From Collinsella aerofaciens (GTDB lineage Bacteria > Actinomycetota > Coriobacteriia > Coriobacteriales > Coriobacteriaceae): a stretch of DNA of 64,000 bases. The position numbers and the translations under genes were made by a program. Of the stretch, positions 41,659-50,053 are shown one piece after another; position 1 is the first letter of the stretch, and each line of letters begins with the position of its first letter. The stretch covers positions 1-64,000 of the forward strand of contig NZ_CABJDK010000007.1 of the NCBI RefSeq assembly GCF_902364355.1, in the 5' to 3' direction. A model generated the notes under the pieces. The model saw only the letters and a list, made by a program, of their open reading frames with translations. It was not told the origin of the DNA and did not search any database.

Positions 41659-43110
41659 ATGAAACCGGTGATGGTCCGCGAGCTGAGGCCCTTTTCGCTT
41701 GCTTGGCTTGCTGACGAGCTGGGATGTACGGTTGCGAGGGCAAAGACCCTCGTTGGCGACATGATGGCGCGCGGTATTGTGCGGTACCGGACGGGAAAGA
41801 AAGCCGATCCCGAGGAAGCCGATGTGGAGAACGCCGCTCCCTCTGAAGTCTACCAGTTTCGCTTCGTGGGCCTGGTGATGACCGAGGGCGTGGTGATTAT
41901 TGTCTATCCCAAGTACTTCCACGACCGGATACCTGTTATTGATGAGCTCAGGTTGATAATGCGAGTTCTCAAGCGTGATGCGGGCATCGCGGTGCTGACG
42001 AGTTTGGAAGACGCCGATGAGGGCGCTAGCGACAAGTTGTCCGTAATGCTGGCGCTGTTGGAGCTGTACGGCGAGTACGGTGAGTACTCAAACTACGTGG
42101 AAGATCGCGAACTCAACGGTAACGGAAACATTGACTGGAACCGTACAATTGACGGACACTTGCCCGTTCTCTCGAACGGTCGACCGATATACATGGTGTA
42201 CGAGACACGCAAGACGTATCGCGATGACTCTGACTTTATCACGCGGCTGCATCGCGCCGTGCTGACCGAGTGCTCGCGTAAGTTCGGGGAAGTGGGTATC
42301 GACAAACTGCTTTCGCTCGATGAGGTGTGTCTTTCGGACGAGGATATCGAGGCTTTCGGCGATGTTGAGATGCTAGGTTGGCGTCTGGAGTGCGAGCGCG
42401 CGGCCCAGTTCTTGGACTGGAAGCTCTTAACGCTCGATTTGCTTGAGCGCTACCTGCTGCTGCGTGAGAGCGAGGTGCGCAGTGATGAGGTCCAGGCACT
42501 GGGGACAACGAGCTTTTACCACCTGTGGGAAGAGGCCTGCAAAACGGCTCTCGGCGATGCGCTTGGTAAGCGGCTGGGCGCGCTCGGACTTACGCTTGAG
42601 GGTAAGTGGGCGGCTGATAGTCGGAAGAAGTTGATCGAGATAATTCCACGGCCCCTGTGGGAGCGCTGGCGCGGCGATGGGTTTGCTGAGCCCGAAGGTA
42701 CCGATACGCTCATCCCTGACGCCATTGCCATTGCAAATGGACCCGATGACGAGCGGCTGTTCTGCATCTGTGACGCGAAGTACTATGTGCCGAGTGCAAA
42801 TGGCAAGATGGAGCACCAGCCGGGGCTGGAGTCAGTGGCCAAGCAGTTCCTGTACCAGAGTGCATACCGGGAGTTTATCGAGGCTTGCGGGTTCGATCGG
42901 GTGGTGAACACGTTCCTAGTGCCGGGGACCGTTGATAGGCCCGAGCTGATGGCGAGGGCGTCGTTTCCGGGCGTGATTGCGGAGGAAGATAAGCCGCTCG
43001 ACAATTTCATTAACATGTTAATGCTGCCAGCGGGGGTCGTGTTCGAGGCGTATCTTCGCGGAGAGGTATTGAATACTTGCCGACTACTTGCGGTTGATGG
43101 CGCTTGCTAG
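41659..43110 (+). CDS. LlaJI-family restriction endonuclease subunit (R2-type)
   Basis: The 483-residue product resembles the LlaJI restriction endonuclease family (PF09563), the cleaving partner of an McrB-like motor. The N-terminal block YQFRFVGLVMTEGVVIIVYPKYF is typical. The catalytic region has the PD-(D/E)xK pattern: LIPDAIAIAN, then ERLFCICDAKYYVPSANGKM, followed by LESVAKQFLYQSAYREFI. LlaJI itself cuts at GACGC and has two methylases because its site is not symmetric. Here one methylase is present, so a symmetric site or a missing second enzyme must be assumed. The gene starts three bases after the motor gene. Confidence 0.85.
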   Translation: MKPVMVRELRPFSLAWLADELGCTVARAKTLVGDMMARGIVRYRTGKKADPEEADVENAAPSEVYQFRFVGLVMTEGVVIIVYPKYFHDRIPVIDELRLIMRVLKRDAGIAVLTSLEDADEGASDKLSVMLALLELYGEYGEYSNYVEDRELNGNGNIDWNRTIDGHLPVLSNGRPIYMVYETRKTYRDDSDFITRLHRAVLTECSRKFGEVGIDKLLSLDEVCLSDEDIEAFGDVEMLGWRLECERAAQFLDWKLLTLDLLERYLLLRESEVRSDEVQALGTTSFYHLWEEACKTALGDALGKRLGALGLTLEGKWAADSRKKLIEIIPRPLWERWRGDGFAEPEGTDTLIPDAIAIANGPDDERLFCICDAKYYVPSANGKMEHQPGLESVAKQFLYQSAYREFIEACGFDRVVNTFLVPGTVDRPELMARASFPGVIAEEDKPLDNFINMLMLPAGVVFEAYLRGEVLNTCRLLAVDGAC

Positions 43111-43685
43111 CGGGAAAGCCAAGTCGGTTAACTGGCAACTGAGGCTAGGGGGTGATCCTTTCGACACTCAACTAGACTGGGCAACGAGCGCTGATTATGC
43201 GCGGATTGCCAAATATGCTGGCATCGGGCGGGGAAAGACTACGATAAATCGCCTCTTCCGTCTTGTGAAGAATCCGGGTCTCTTTCGTCCGAGCTGTCGA
43301 TGCCAATCTTTTCAATGGCGGTCAAGCCTCGGTCGGTGCTGCATCTGGGGCAGCCGGTAGGTGGCCTCAGAATAACTATGCAAGCTCTTGTCATCGCGCG
43401 AGAAAAACTTGCAGATTGGGATGGGCGGCGTCCGCGTCCAATGCCACTCCGTGGCCTTCGGCTCTGCTGGAGGCCACGGGATAAAGCCCAGTTCTGCTTT
43501 TGCGGGTCATACCCTTTGTATGCACGGTAAAGCCCAGGTCATCGATCATGCCGGTGCTGCAGACACATGCGTCGGGCGTGTTCCATGTGTCCTGGACGGT
43601 CAGGTCGGTTGAGACGCACACGGGCTCATCAATTCCAAGCAATGGAATGGGCTTAGCCATCTGATCGGCGCTATTTATCTGCGCA
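43111..43685. other. Degraded coding remnants downstream of the R-M operon
   Basis: A stretch near 43130-43280 reads WQLRLGGDPFDTQLDWATSA and on, with IAKYAGIGRGKTTINRLFRLV, as if from an old gene, but it has no ribosome site and stops early. The family E palindrome lies at 43380-43412. I see no intact gene. Confidence 0.5.
43380..43412 (+). repeat. Dispersed 33-bp palindrome, family E (copy 1)
   Basis: GCAAGCTCTTGTC and GAGAAAAACTTGC arms enclose ATCGCGC. Two further copies lie at 47396-47428 and 47436-47468; all three end GAGAAAAACTTGC. Confidence 0.85.
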
Positions 43686-43880
43686 ATGCCGGTCAACGAC
43701 GGGGTCTGGACTCCTGAGGCCCGTCGCACAGCACCAATTGTGGATGGCGTGCTGCAAGCGGATGTGGTGACGAAGTCGCCCTCGACTGCCGGTTGGGTTG
43801 TGCTTGGCTGCTCGAACAACGGCTGGAATGTCTGGAAGGACGAGAGCGGCAAGACACTCGACGAGCGCAGGAAGATATAG
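43686..43880 (+). pseudogene. Relic of a DUF4357-domain protein
   Basis: The last part of this short frame, SPSTAGWVVLGCSNNGWNVW followed by KDESGKTLDE, matches the C-terminal DUF4357 domain found after GIY-YIG nucleases and other restriction proteins. A stop codon (TGA) lies 18 bases before the first ATG and no domain precedes it. It looks like the remaining end of a disrupted gene. Confidence 0.6.
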
Positions 43881-43915
43881 GCGCTCCTCGATGTCTGCTG
43901 ACTCTTTAGTAAAGG

Positions 43916-45979
43916 TTAATCCCAGTAGCTGGATAGGCCGGGAATGGGGACGTGCTTGATTGACTCGATTCCCTTCTTTCTGGTCTTGTCAGCCTCCAGC
44001 TCTAATGAGATGACCGTGGCAACCAGGTCGAACTTAGAAAGCGCCCAACCGTTATCCGATTTGCGGCAGCTGCTAGCGTTCTTTCCAGCGAGTTTGTCCA
44101 AGAGCTCTGGAAGAGTGCCTAATTGCGCTGACTGAGTCGTAATAACAACGACTTCATTGCCATCCGCCAGCGAACCGTTCCAAATCACAGGATGAGGATA
44201 GCCGAACGCTTCAGGCGTTTGGGTGCAAGGCTGGTTCTTGGGCCGATTGATTGCTTTGAGCCACTTTTCGTAGAGTGCTTTCGATACAAGGGGGGACCGT
44301 TGATAATAAGGTCCAAGGGTGTGGTCAACGGCATCGGCTAGTTCTTGAAAATATAGCTGTCGCTTTTTGTTAGCGGCCATCGGGTTATGTCCGTCTTTCC
44401 CGCTTGCGGTATCTGCTTTGCGTCTTAAATTAACGGCAGTTGCATGGGGCAGTTTTTTACCAAGCTTGTTATTTGTGTTGCGCGCGGGATTGCAATATAG
44501 GCCCGTTTCATTGTCGTAACCAGAACAATACTTGCTATTGTTGCCAGTTGGAAAAAAAGGCTTGTTGCATGTGCTGCATTTTGCTGGAAGCGCCCCGGAT
44601 CGGAGGGCTTCGCATAGTAATTGTGCATAGAAAGCAGGAAATGATTTTGGAAGAAAAGAATGAATCAATGAGTGGGAGCGGTCTATCAAATGCTGAAAAT
44701 GGAGGGCTTTCTGCATCTCCCTGCTGTCGTTGATATCGACAACAAGGTCTTTTCCGTCATTTACGATATACCGCATAAGGCCGACTGTGCTTTCGGAGTT
44801 CCTCGATAACTCAACCTTGTTGTAAAGCCCGCTATTTATTAGATTGAGCGCCAGAGCGTTGAGGCTCTTAAGGTTCTGGACTATCGGGCCGGCGATTGCA
44901 TGTTTCGTACATTTTGAGGACGTTATCTCCCCAAAGCGGCGAATTTGGTTTGCGCCATCCAGAATCGATTCCCCGCTGGAAAGCAGCTTCACGAATAATG
45001 AGACGTGACGGCTTAGGTCATCCTGATAAGAGGCTTCGTTGATCTTCTTGGATAAACTAAGACACTCAATGATGATGTTGCCGAGTACGGCTATTGCCAA
45101 CTCATGGATATCGATGGCTAGCTGAGGCTCAGTTAATTGACCGAGGAAGTGCGCCTCATAAAACTCCCTTTTTGTTTGTGGCGCCTTAAGCGCCATCGGG
45201 TGATTGACAATCGAGTGTTCACTTCCGCGGGCGAGCAAAGGCCCACTATTTAGGCCAAAGACCATTTCAATGTAATTGGCTAGGTCTGACGCAGTGGAAT
45301 CAGTGGTGCTACAGCTGCTCAGCAGCTCAAGCGCCGGCATAGTAACTTTCGCGATGTTCCCGCACTCTAGTGCCCAAAGAGAAAAAACCCTTGAAGGCAA
45401 ATAGGCATCGGGTATTTCATCAAGATAAGCCGAATCGATGCACAAGGAACAAATGTTAAAAAAGAGCCGGTAGATACTGTCCGAGTAACCGCCGCTTGTT
45501 GCGGAATCAAGCGATTGTTTGACTGCCTTTCCGAGCTCACGGGTTATATTTGCCTTTTCGGCATGCCATTTGTCGAGGTTTTCGCCTGCGTCAATAATTC
45601 CCGAACATAGCGGAGGAAAACACGTGGCCGCTGTTTTAGAGTCTGAGGCTTTGAGGTATTGAGCTTCTTGAAGGTGTGCTTTTCGCTGGAGCGATAAAAA
45701 GATACGGTGTGGAACAGGCACTGCATGGGTGTCGCGATACTCGGTATACCAAGAGGACAGCTCGTTATAGAACTTTTCCAGATCAATTCTTAGCAACGCG
45801 TTTAACAGTTCTTTAACTGTCCAATGCTGCTCGAATTCCACCTCTTCAAATTCTTGATCCTTATTGGGGTTTAAAAGTGATGGTTGTTTACAACGGAGAT
45901 ATAAAGAGCTGTCTCTACCGAATCGAATGAAGCTAGCTCTAACGCGCCAGTTCAGAGTAATTAAATTGGCACCCTGCAT
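43916..45979 (-). CDS. 687-residue protein with a C-terminal zinc-knuckle-like motif
   Basis: I cannot name this protein with certainty; the cysteine motif recalls DUF6076. It is soluble and mainly helical. The motif AKCSTCNKPFFPTGNNSKYC, then a Cys 12 residues on in GLYCNPAR (about 480-515), gives a C-x2-C...C...C site. It is followed by a basic stretch (NNKLGKKLPHATAVNLRRK) that could touch nucleic acid. The end has YHPVIW- and TQSAQLGTLPELL-like strands. GC is markedly low for this window, so it was probably acquired. There is no strong ribosome site (AGG 11 bases before the ATG). It is convergent with the relic at 43686-43880. Its position in the island suggests a defence role, unproven. 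Confidence 0.75.
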   Translation of the reverse strand: MQGANLITLNWRVRASFIRFGRDSSLYLRCKQPSLLNPNKDQEFEEVEFEQHWTVKELLNALLRIDLEKFYNELSSWYTEYRDTHAVPVPHRIFLSLQRKAHLQEAQYLKASDSKTAATCFPPLCSGIIDAGENLDKWHAEKANITRELGKAVKQSLDSATSGGYSDSIYRLFFNICSLCIDSAYLDEIPDAYLPSRVFSLWALECGNIAKVTMPALELLSSCSTTDSTASDLANYIEMVFGLNSGPLLARGSEHSIVNHPMALKAPQTKREFYEAHFLGQLTEPQLAIDIHELAIAVLGNIIIECLSLSKKINEASYQDDLSRHVSLFVKLLSSGESILDGANQIRRFGEITSSKCTKHAIAGPIVQNLKSLNALALNLINSGLYNKVELSRNSESTVGLMRYIVNDGKDLVVDINDSREMQKALHFQHLIDRSHSLIHSFLPKSFPAFYAQLLCEALRSGALPAKCSTCNKPFFPTGNNSKYCSGYDNETGLYCNPARNTNNKLGKKLPHATAVNLRRKADTASGKDGHNPMAANKKRQLYFQELADAVDHTLGPYYQRSPLVSKALYEKWLKAINRPKNQPCTQTPEAFGYPHPVIWNGSLADGNEVVVITTQSAQLGTLPELLDKLAGKNASSCRKSDNGWALSKFDLVATVISLELEADKTRKKGIESIKHVPIPGLSSYWD

Positions 45980-46089
45980 ATTTTTTAAACCTGCACAACT
46001 TTCAAAATCGAATAAACCTTGTGCTATTGTGCCACTTTGTCGTGTTCAATGGGTGTCGAGCAAAAAAGAAGTCCAAAGGAGGACGGAAA

Positions 46090-46431
46090 ATGTTTGACGA
46101 TACCCTGTTTGAACTGGTGAATTCCGCCAGGCGCGATGAACTCGAAGATCTCGTTTGCGAAGTTATGACCATCTGTGATGAGCTGAAGGCTTGCCTTTCC
46201 GATGCACGTGGGCTTGGCTATATTGAGGCCTGCGCTCGTCAAAGCGCTTGTGAGCTTATGCTCGACAACTGCCGTGAGGAGCTTGCCCGCTTGGGCTTTG
46301 AGCTTGAGTGGGGTGCTGAGGACTATCCGGTAGTCTCGCTGGTTCACCAGTTTGAATTTACGTGCATCCCATCGCGTGGTGTCGCTAGCGCCGAGTTCTC
46401 GAGCCGCGACGATCTTGATATCGCCTGCTAG
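46090..46431 (+). CDS. Small helical protein, unknown
   Basis: This 113-residue acidic protein has two predicted long helices, LFELVNSARRDELEDLVCEVMTICDELKACL and YIEACARQSACELMLDNCREELARL, with five cysteines, followed by a strand-like tail with LVHQFEFTCIPSRG. I know no family for it. AAAGGAGG lies seven bases before ATG 46090, a strong site. The gene starts just after the divergent zinc-motif gene, so the 110 bases between them carry both promoters. Confidence 0.7.
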   Translation: MFDDTLFELVNSARRDELEDLVCEVMTICDELKACLSDARGLGYIEACARQSACELMLDNCREELARLGFELEWGAEDYPVVSLVHQFEFTCIPSRGVASAEFSSRDDLDIAC

Positions 46432-46558
46432 CCCAATTTCTTCACGAACGGTCAAATTGACCTGCTGTTTTGCTGGGGCAATTAGATAACCCCTGTATTT
46501 GCATCAATCACCCCAAAACCCAATCGCCAGCCAATCAGGCCTCTCTGAAAGGAAGATC

Positions 46559-47383
46559 ATGAACACTTCTATCCTAATTTCGTCCAGCGCCGTTGAGGCT
46601 GCACCCCGCACCGCCAAAGGCGAGGTCGTCAAGCTCGTGCAGGGCGCGCTGCTTGCTGCCGTTGCCGCGATTGCCATTGTCGGCATCGCCTCTGTCGCCG
46701 CCCCGCATTGCGTCTGGAAGGGCGAGGTCACGCTGTTCCTGAATGAGTCGTTCCACACCGCCTATCCCGTTCCTGCGATTGCGGAGTATGCGTCGGCGGC
46801 GCCCGGGTCCGATTGGGCGTCGCTGCTCGTGGCCGTGCTCATTGCGGCGTACCCTGCCTACCATGCCGTCTGGCGTGTCCGCGAGGGCTTTGGGCTCAGC
46901 TGCGAGGCACCGGTGTTCAGCAAGCGTGTGTCGCGCCTTCTCGCTGCGGTAAGCGCTTGTTTGCTGCTGGCTATGCTGTTCATGGGCTATGGAACGAGTT
47001 GGCTCATCAACGGCAGCGCGATGGGTGACCAGAGCCTTGTTGAGTCGGGGCACAATGTATGGACTGTTTCCATCATGATCATGCTGGGCTGCGCCCTGAT
47101 GTGCCTGTTCAAGTGGTTTCTCGCCAAGGCCCCCGGACGCAATTTTGGCAGCGGCTTCGCTGTCGAGCTGGTTCGCCTTGCCAACGTCCTGCTGAAGCGT
47201 GCGAGCTCGAACCTGGTGTTGTGCTATGTGGCCGAGCTGCTTGCCTGCCTGCTGGCGCTGGCCTTCATTGCCGTGGCCTATATCGTCGTGAGCGTGGCCA
47301 TCGCGCTTGCCCTCGCAGCCGTGGCCTTGGTGGTGTGCCTTGCTGGGATTCCCGTTATCCTTGTTGCCTCGTGGCGCAGGTAG
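46559..47383 (+). CDS. Multi-pass membrane protein, unknown
   Basis: The 274-residue product has about six membrane segments: LVQGALLAAVAAIAIVGIASV, SLLVAVLIAAYPAYHAVW, LLAAVSACLLLAMLFMGYG, VSIMIMLGCALMCLFKWF, and two at the C-terminus ending VVCLAGIPVILVASWRR. I do not recognise a family. It shares its general plan with the 245-residue membrane protein at 50054-50791, including a hydrophobic end of about 60 residues, so they may be distant relatives. CTGAAAGGAAG lies before ATG 46559. Confidence 0.75.
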   Translation: MNTSILISSSAVEAAPRTAKGEVVKLVQGALLAAVAAIAIVGIASVAAPHCVWKGEVTLFLNESFHTAYPVPAIAEYASAAPGSDWASLLVAVLIAAYPAYHAVWRVREGFGLSCEAPVFSKRVSRLLAAVSACLLLAMLFMGYGTSWLINGSAMGDQSLVESGHNVWTVSIMIMLGCALMCLFKWFLAKAPGRNFGSGFAVELVRLANVLLKRASSNLVLCYVAELLACLLALAFIAVAYIVVSVAIALALAAVALVVCLAGIPVILVASWRR

Positions 47384-47395
47384 CGGGGCGATCAT

Positions 47396-47468
47396 GCGAG
47401 TTCTTGTCACCGCGTGAGAAAAACTTGCAAGAAGCGCAAGTTCTTTTCACGCGATGAGAAAAACTTGC
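47396..47468 (+). repeat. Dispersed palindrome, family E (copies 2 and 3 in tandem)
   Basis: Copy 2 is 47396-47428 and copy 3 is 47436-47468, separated by AAGAAGC. In copy 3, GCAAGTTCTTTTC pairs with GATGAGAAAAACTTGC. They follow the membrane gene stop by 13 bases. The arrangement could act as a transcript end or as a mobile palindrome. Confidence 0.85.
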
Positions 47469-47554
47469 AGATTGGCGTGAGGACGACGGCCCTCCGCGTG
47501 AGCGCGGTTTCGATATTGCTTGTTAATGTGTCCGAACGATTGATTGGAGACAAA

Positions 47555-48172
47555 ATGTATCCGGGCTATGAGTGCAACAACTATCCCATAAGCATTACGG
47601 ATGAGGATGGTCCGTTCCTTATCATGGAGGCGGAGCTGTCTGGTGACGTCGAGCTCAATGATGAGTTTAAGAAAGACGCCAGCTATAGATATTCGTGTGC
47701 GACTGTTTCTGCGGCGATTAATCTTTGCAGGTCGATGACGGACGGCGATGCCGATCCCTGGTATGAAAGCTGGGAGAAGGCAGCTGAGCGTTGTCCGCTC
47801 GAGAAATGCGAGGAAGCGACAACGCTGTATTGGATTGAGCCGACCGATCCGCACAAGGCGCTGTGCGCCTTCCATCCCCATCCCGATCTTGAGCAGTATG
47901 TGGCTGAGACAATTGAGGCTGTTGACACCTATCTGTTGGAGTGCGAGTACTGTCCCTTTACGGTCAGCCACTTAGATCTAAAGGACGTTGACATCCTGCT
48001 CAGCGCTGCTTGGGGATTGGCTCGAGTTCTCAAAGATATTTGGGGAACTTGCGACCCTGATGTTATGGAAAAGATTGAAGATGCTACGTACAGTGCGCAT
48101 ATAACGGTTAGGGACCTGATCGCGGGCGAAGAGGCGGCCAAAGCCAGTTCGAAGTCTGTTGAGGATCTCTAG
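47555..48172 (+). CDS. Soluble protein of unknown family
   Basis: The 205-residue acidic product has an N-terminal beta-rich part (YPGYECNNYPISITDEDGPFLIMEAEL), a helical middle with several cysteines (ATVSAAINLCRSM, ERCPLEKCEEATTLYW), and C-terminal helices (DVDILLSAAWGLARVLKDIWGTCDPDVMEKIEDA). There is no membrane segment or signal peptide. I do not recognise it. ATG 47555 follows TTGGAGA; the longer open frame begins in the family E repeat and is unlikely. It converges with the degenerate methylase-like gene at 48245-49849. Confidence 0.7.
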   Translation: MYPGYECNNYPISITDEDGPFLIMEAELSGDVELNDEFKKDASYRYSCATVSAAINLCRSMTDGDADPWYESWEKAAERCPLEKCEEATTLYWIEPTDPHKALCAFHPHPDLEQYVAETIEAVDTYLLECEYCPFTVSHLDLKDVDILLSAAWGLARVLKDIWGTCDPDVMEKIEDATYSAHITVRDLIAGEEAAKASSKSVEDL

Positions 48173-48198
48173 CTGCTGCGCTGAACGGCGTGCCTGAT

Positions 48199-48234
48199 CG
48201 GCAGACTGTCGGCAAAAGTCCGGACAGTCTGCCG
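48199..48234. terminator. Hairpin between convergent genes
   Basis: CGGCAGACTGTC (48199-48210) and GACAGTCTGCCG (48223-48234) pair perfectly around 12 bases. No T run follows on either strand, so its action as a terminator is uncertain. Confidence 0.55.
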
Positions 48235-48244
48235 GCCTCGGTCG

Positions 48245-49849
48245 CTACATCGTTCCCTTGCTCGCAGCGTAATGTTCCGCCTGCTTAAGGGCGTCCTCGT
48301 AGGCGCACTGCTTTGCTTCGTACTCTAGCGCGTAGCGCTCCTGCTCCGCTCGCCCGGGAACAGGCACGGTCATGCTTCGCAGGTCCTTGGGAGATAGCTG
48401 TGCAAGCGAGTCTCCGTGCGAGGAGGCCAAGAGCTTCTGCTGTCCTTCATCGGATGACAGGTAGGCTAAGAAGAACCGTGCTAGTAGTTCATCTTTAAAG
48501 GATGCGCAGAAGACGACATCGCAAGGGACAATGAGCTTAGGGCATAACTGGGGTTTCTGGGGTGCCGGCTCGCGCTTCATGCTTCCCGGCACTACGAGGG
48601 CCAGCTTAAATGGCGGTCCGAAGCGTGAGATCATTATGCAGGTTTCATACTCGCCCAGCGGTTTGAGACGATAGAAATAACCTGGATCCGTATCGCCCAT
48701 ATCGTAAATATCCGTATCGGATACGCGCTCGGGTAGATCTTCGAAACCGATGGTCGTTCCATCGACTAAGTGTTTAAGCGATAAGTAGTAGCAGTCGATT
48801 CGTCGGTCCGTTCTGCCAAGACCCATCTGTGGCACCTTTAAAAGGGTGCTACGCGGAATGCCGCGGCGTATGTCCGCTACGGTGCCAAAGCGAACGAAGG
48901 ACTCCTCTGCAAAAGAGGTGCTTTTAGCTTTCGGAAGTAAAGGCCAGATTTTTTCAGCACCCCGATCGCCGAGATGCCAATGCGTTGCATCGGTTGTTTC
49001 GGCATAAGCATGGCTAATCGAGTCTTGGATCTGATGCATGAGCTCACTTGTCATGGGCTTGTCATCAAATGACCGCCCATCAAAGAGGAAATATGGCTCG
49101 TTGGGTTTGCGGTCGCCTAGAAATAGTAGGGCATAGCCATCGCTATTGGCTGCGATCGTATTGGGAAGCAACACTATCGCTGTCAATAGTCCAAGCTGGC
49201 AGAGCAGACGGCGCCCGTCTGCGGCGCGTGCCAGGTTGAGCAGTCGGTTGGAGACTTGTACGACCGCAATGGAATTCGGACGTTCACATGCAAGGGAAGC
49301 TGCGAGAAAAACGTAATACCATTCGCTGACCGAAAGCGGGCTTGGTACATCGACAAGTGTTTGCAGTTGATGGGCCCTCGACGTAAGGAAATCCTGAACA
49401 TGCTCATTTGCAATTTCGAGCGAGGGCTCAAATTGAGTGAGGGGGATTTGCTCGGGGGGTCTGCAGTAGATGAGCACGGACTCATCGGTACGGGGCATGG
49501 CGCCCGATTCTGGCGTTGAGGCAAAGACATCGGCTTTGGTAAACGAAAAAGACGGGTCAGCGGATGTGTCGCGAGTTCCAAATTCGATGTTTTCGGGGTC
49601 CTTAAGGTCGATGCCCCAAATAGACCATGCGGATCCATCTGCATAGTCCTGGGCAAACTCAAAATCTCGGCAGCACAACTCGATAAGCGTATGAACTCTT
49701 AGCGTTGGCTGGAGTTTTGAGACCATAAAGGAAACCAGGTTTGCAAGAAATGCGCTGCTATGAGGCTCTGGCTCCTGATTGTAGGCATGGTAAAGGCCTA
49801 GCTTGGCTTGTTCTGCGCGAGACAGAAGCACGATTGCCTCCTCGGACAT
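48245..49849 (-). CDS. Degenerate HsdM-HsdS-like protein 2
   Basis: The 534-residue product repeats the plan of the protein at 31743-33182. The N-terminal Rossmann-like part has TLIELCCRDFEFAQDYADG, then IWGIDLKDPENIEF in place of the methylase SAM loop. ESVLIYCRPPEQIPL stands where NPPY should be, so methyl transfer is unlikely. YYVFLAASLACERPNSIAVVQVS, then LLCQLGLLTAIVLLPN, matches the later part of HsdM. The C-terminal half (FGTVADIRRGIPRS, LSPKDLRSMTVPVPGRAEQERYALEYEAK) looks like an HsdS domain end with its coiled coil. There is no HsdR and no second methylase. The ribosome site is unclear. Confidence 0.65.
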   Translation of the reverse strand: MSEEAIVLLSRAEQAKLGLYHAYNQEPEPHSSAFLANLVSFMVSKLQPTLRVHTLIELCCRDFEFAQDYADGSAWSIWGIDLKDPENIEFGTRDTSADPSFSFTKADVFASTPESGAMPRTDESVLIYCRPPEQIPLTQFEPSLEIANEHVQDFLTSRAHQLQTLVDVPSPLSVSEWYYVFLAASLACERPNSIAVVQVSNRLLNLARAADGRRLLCQLGLLTAIVLLPNTIAANSDGYALLFLGDRKPNEPYFLFDGRSFDDKPMTSELMHQIQDSISHAYAETTDATHWHLGDRGAEKIWPLLPKAKSTSFAEESFVRFGTVADIRRGIPRSTLLKVPQMGLGRTDRRIDCYYLSLKHLVDGTTIGFEDLPERVSDTDIYDMGDTDPGYFYRLKPLGEYETCIMISRFGPPFKLALVVPGSMKREPAPQKPQLCPKLIVPCDVVFCASFKDELLARFFLAYLSSDEGQQKLLASSHGDSLAQLSPKDLRSMTVPVPGRAEQERYALEYEAKQCAYEDALKQAEHYAASKGTM

Positions 49850-50053
49850 ACGTTGTGCGATATGGAGTGCGCCGTTGTTGGCAATGGCACGATGCGGTCA
49901 ATTCATATTATCAGCCTAATTCCGATTAATTTGAAATTGAGTGTTTATAGCTTAATCCGCGAGGGTATCAACTGCGATAAGTTTTTAGAAATAAAATTCT
50001 AAAAATGGTCTGGCCTTCGGACCAATATTGCGACAGCAACGAAAGGACAGCTA

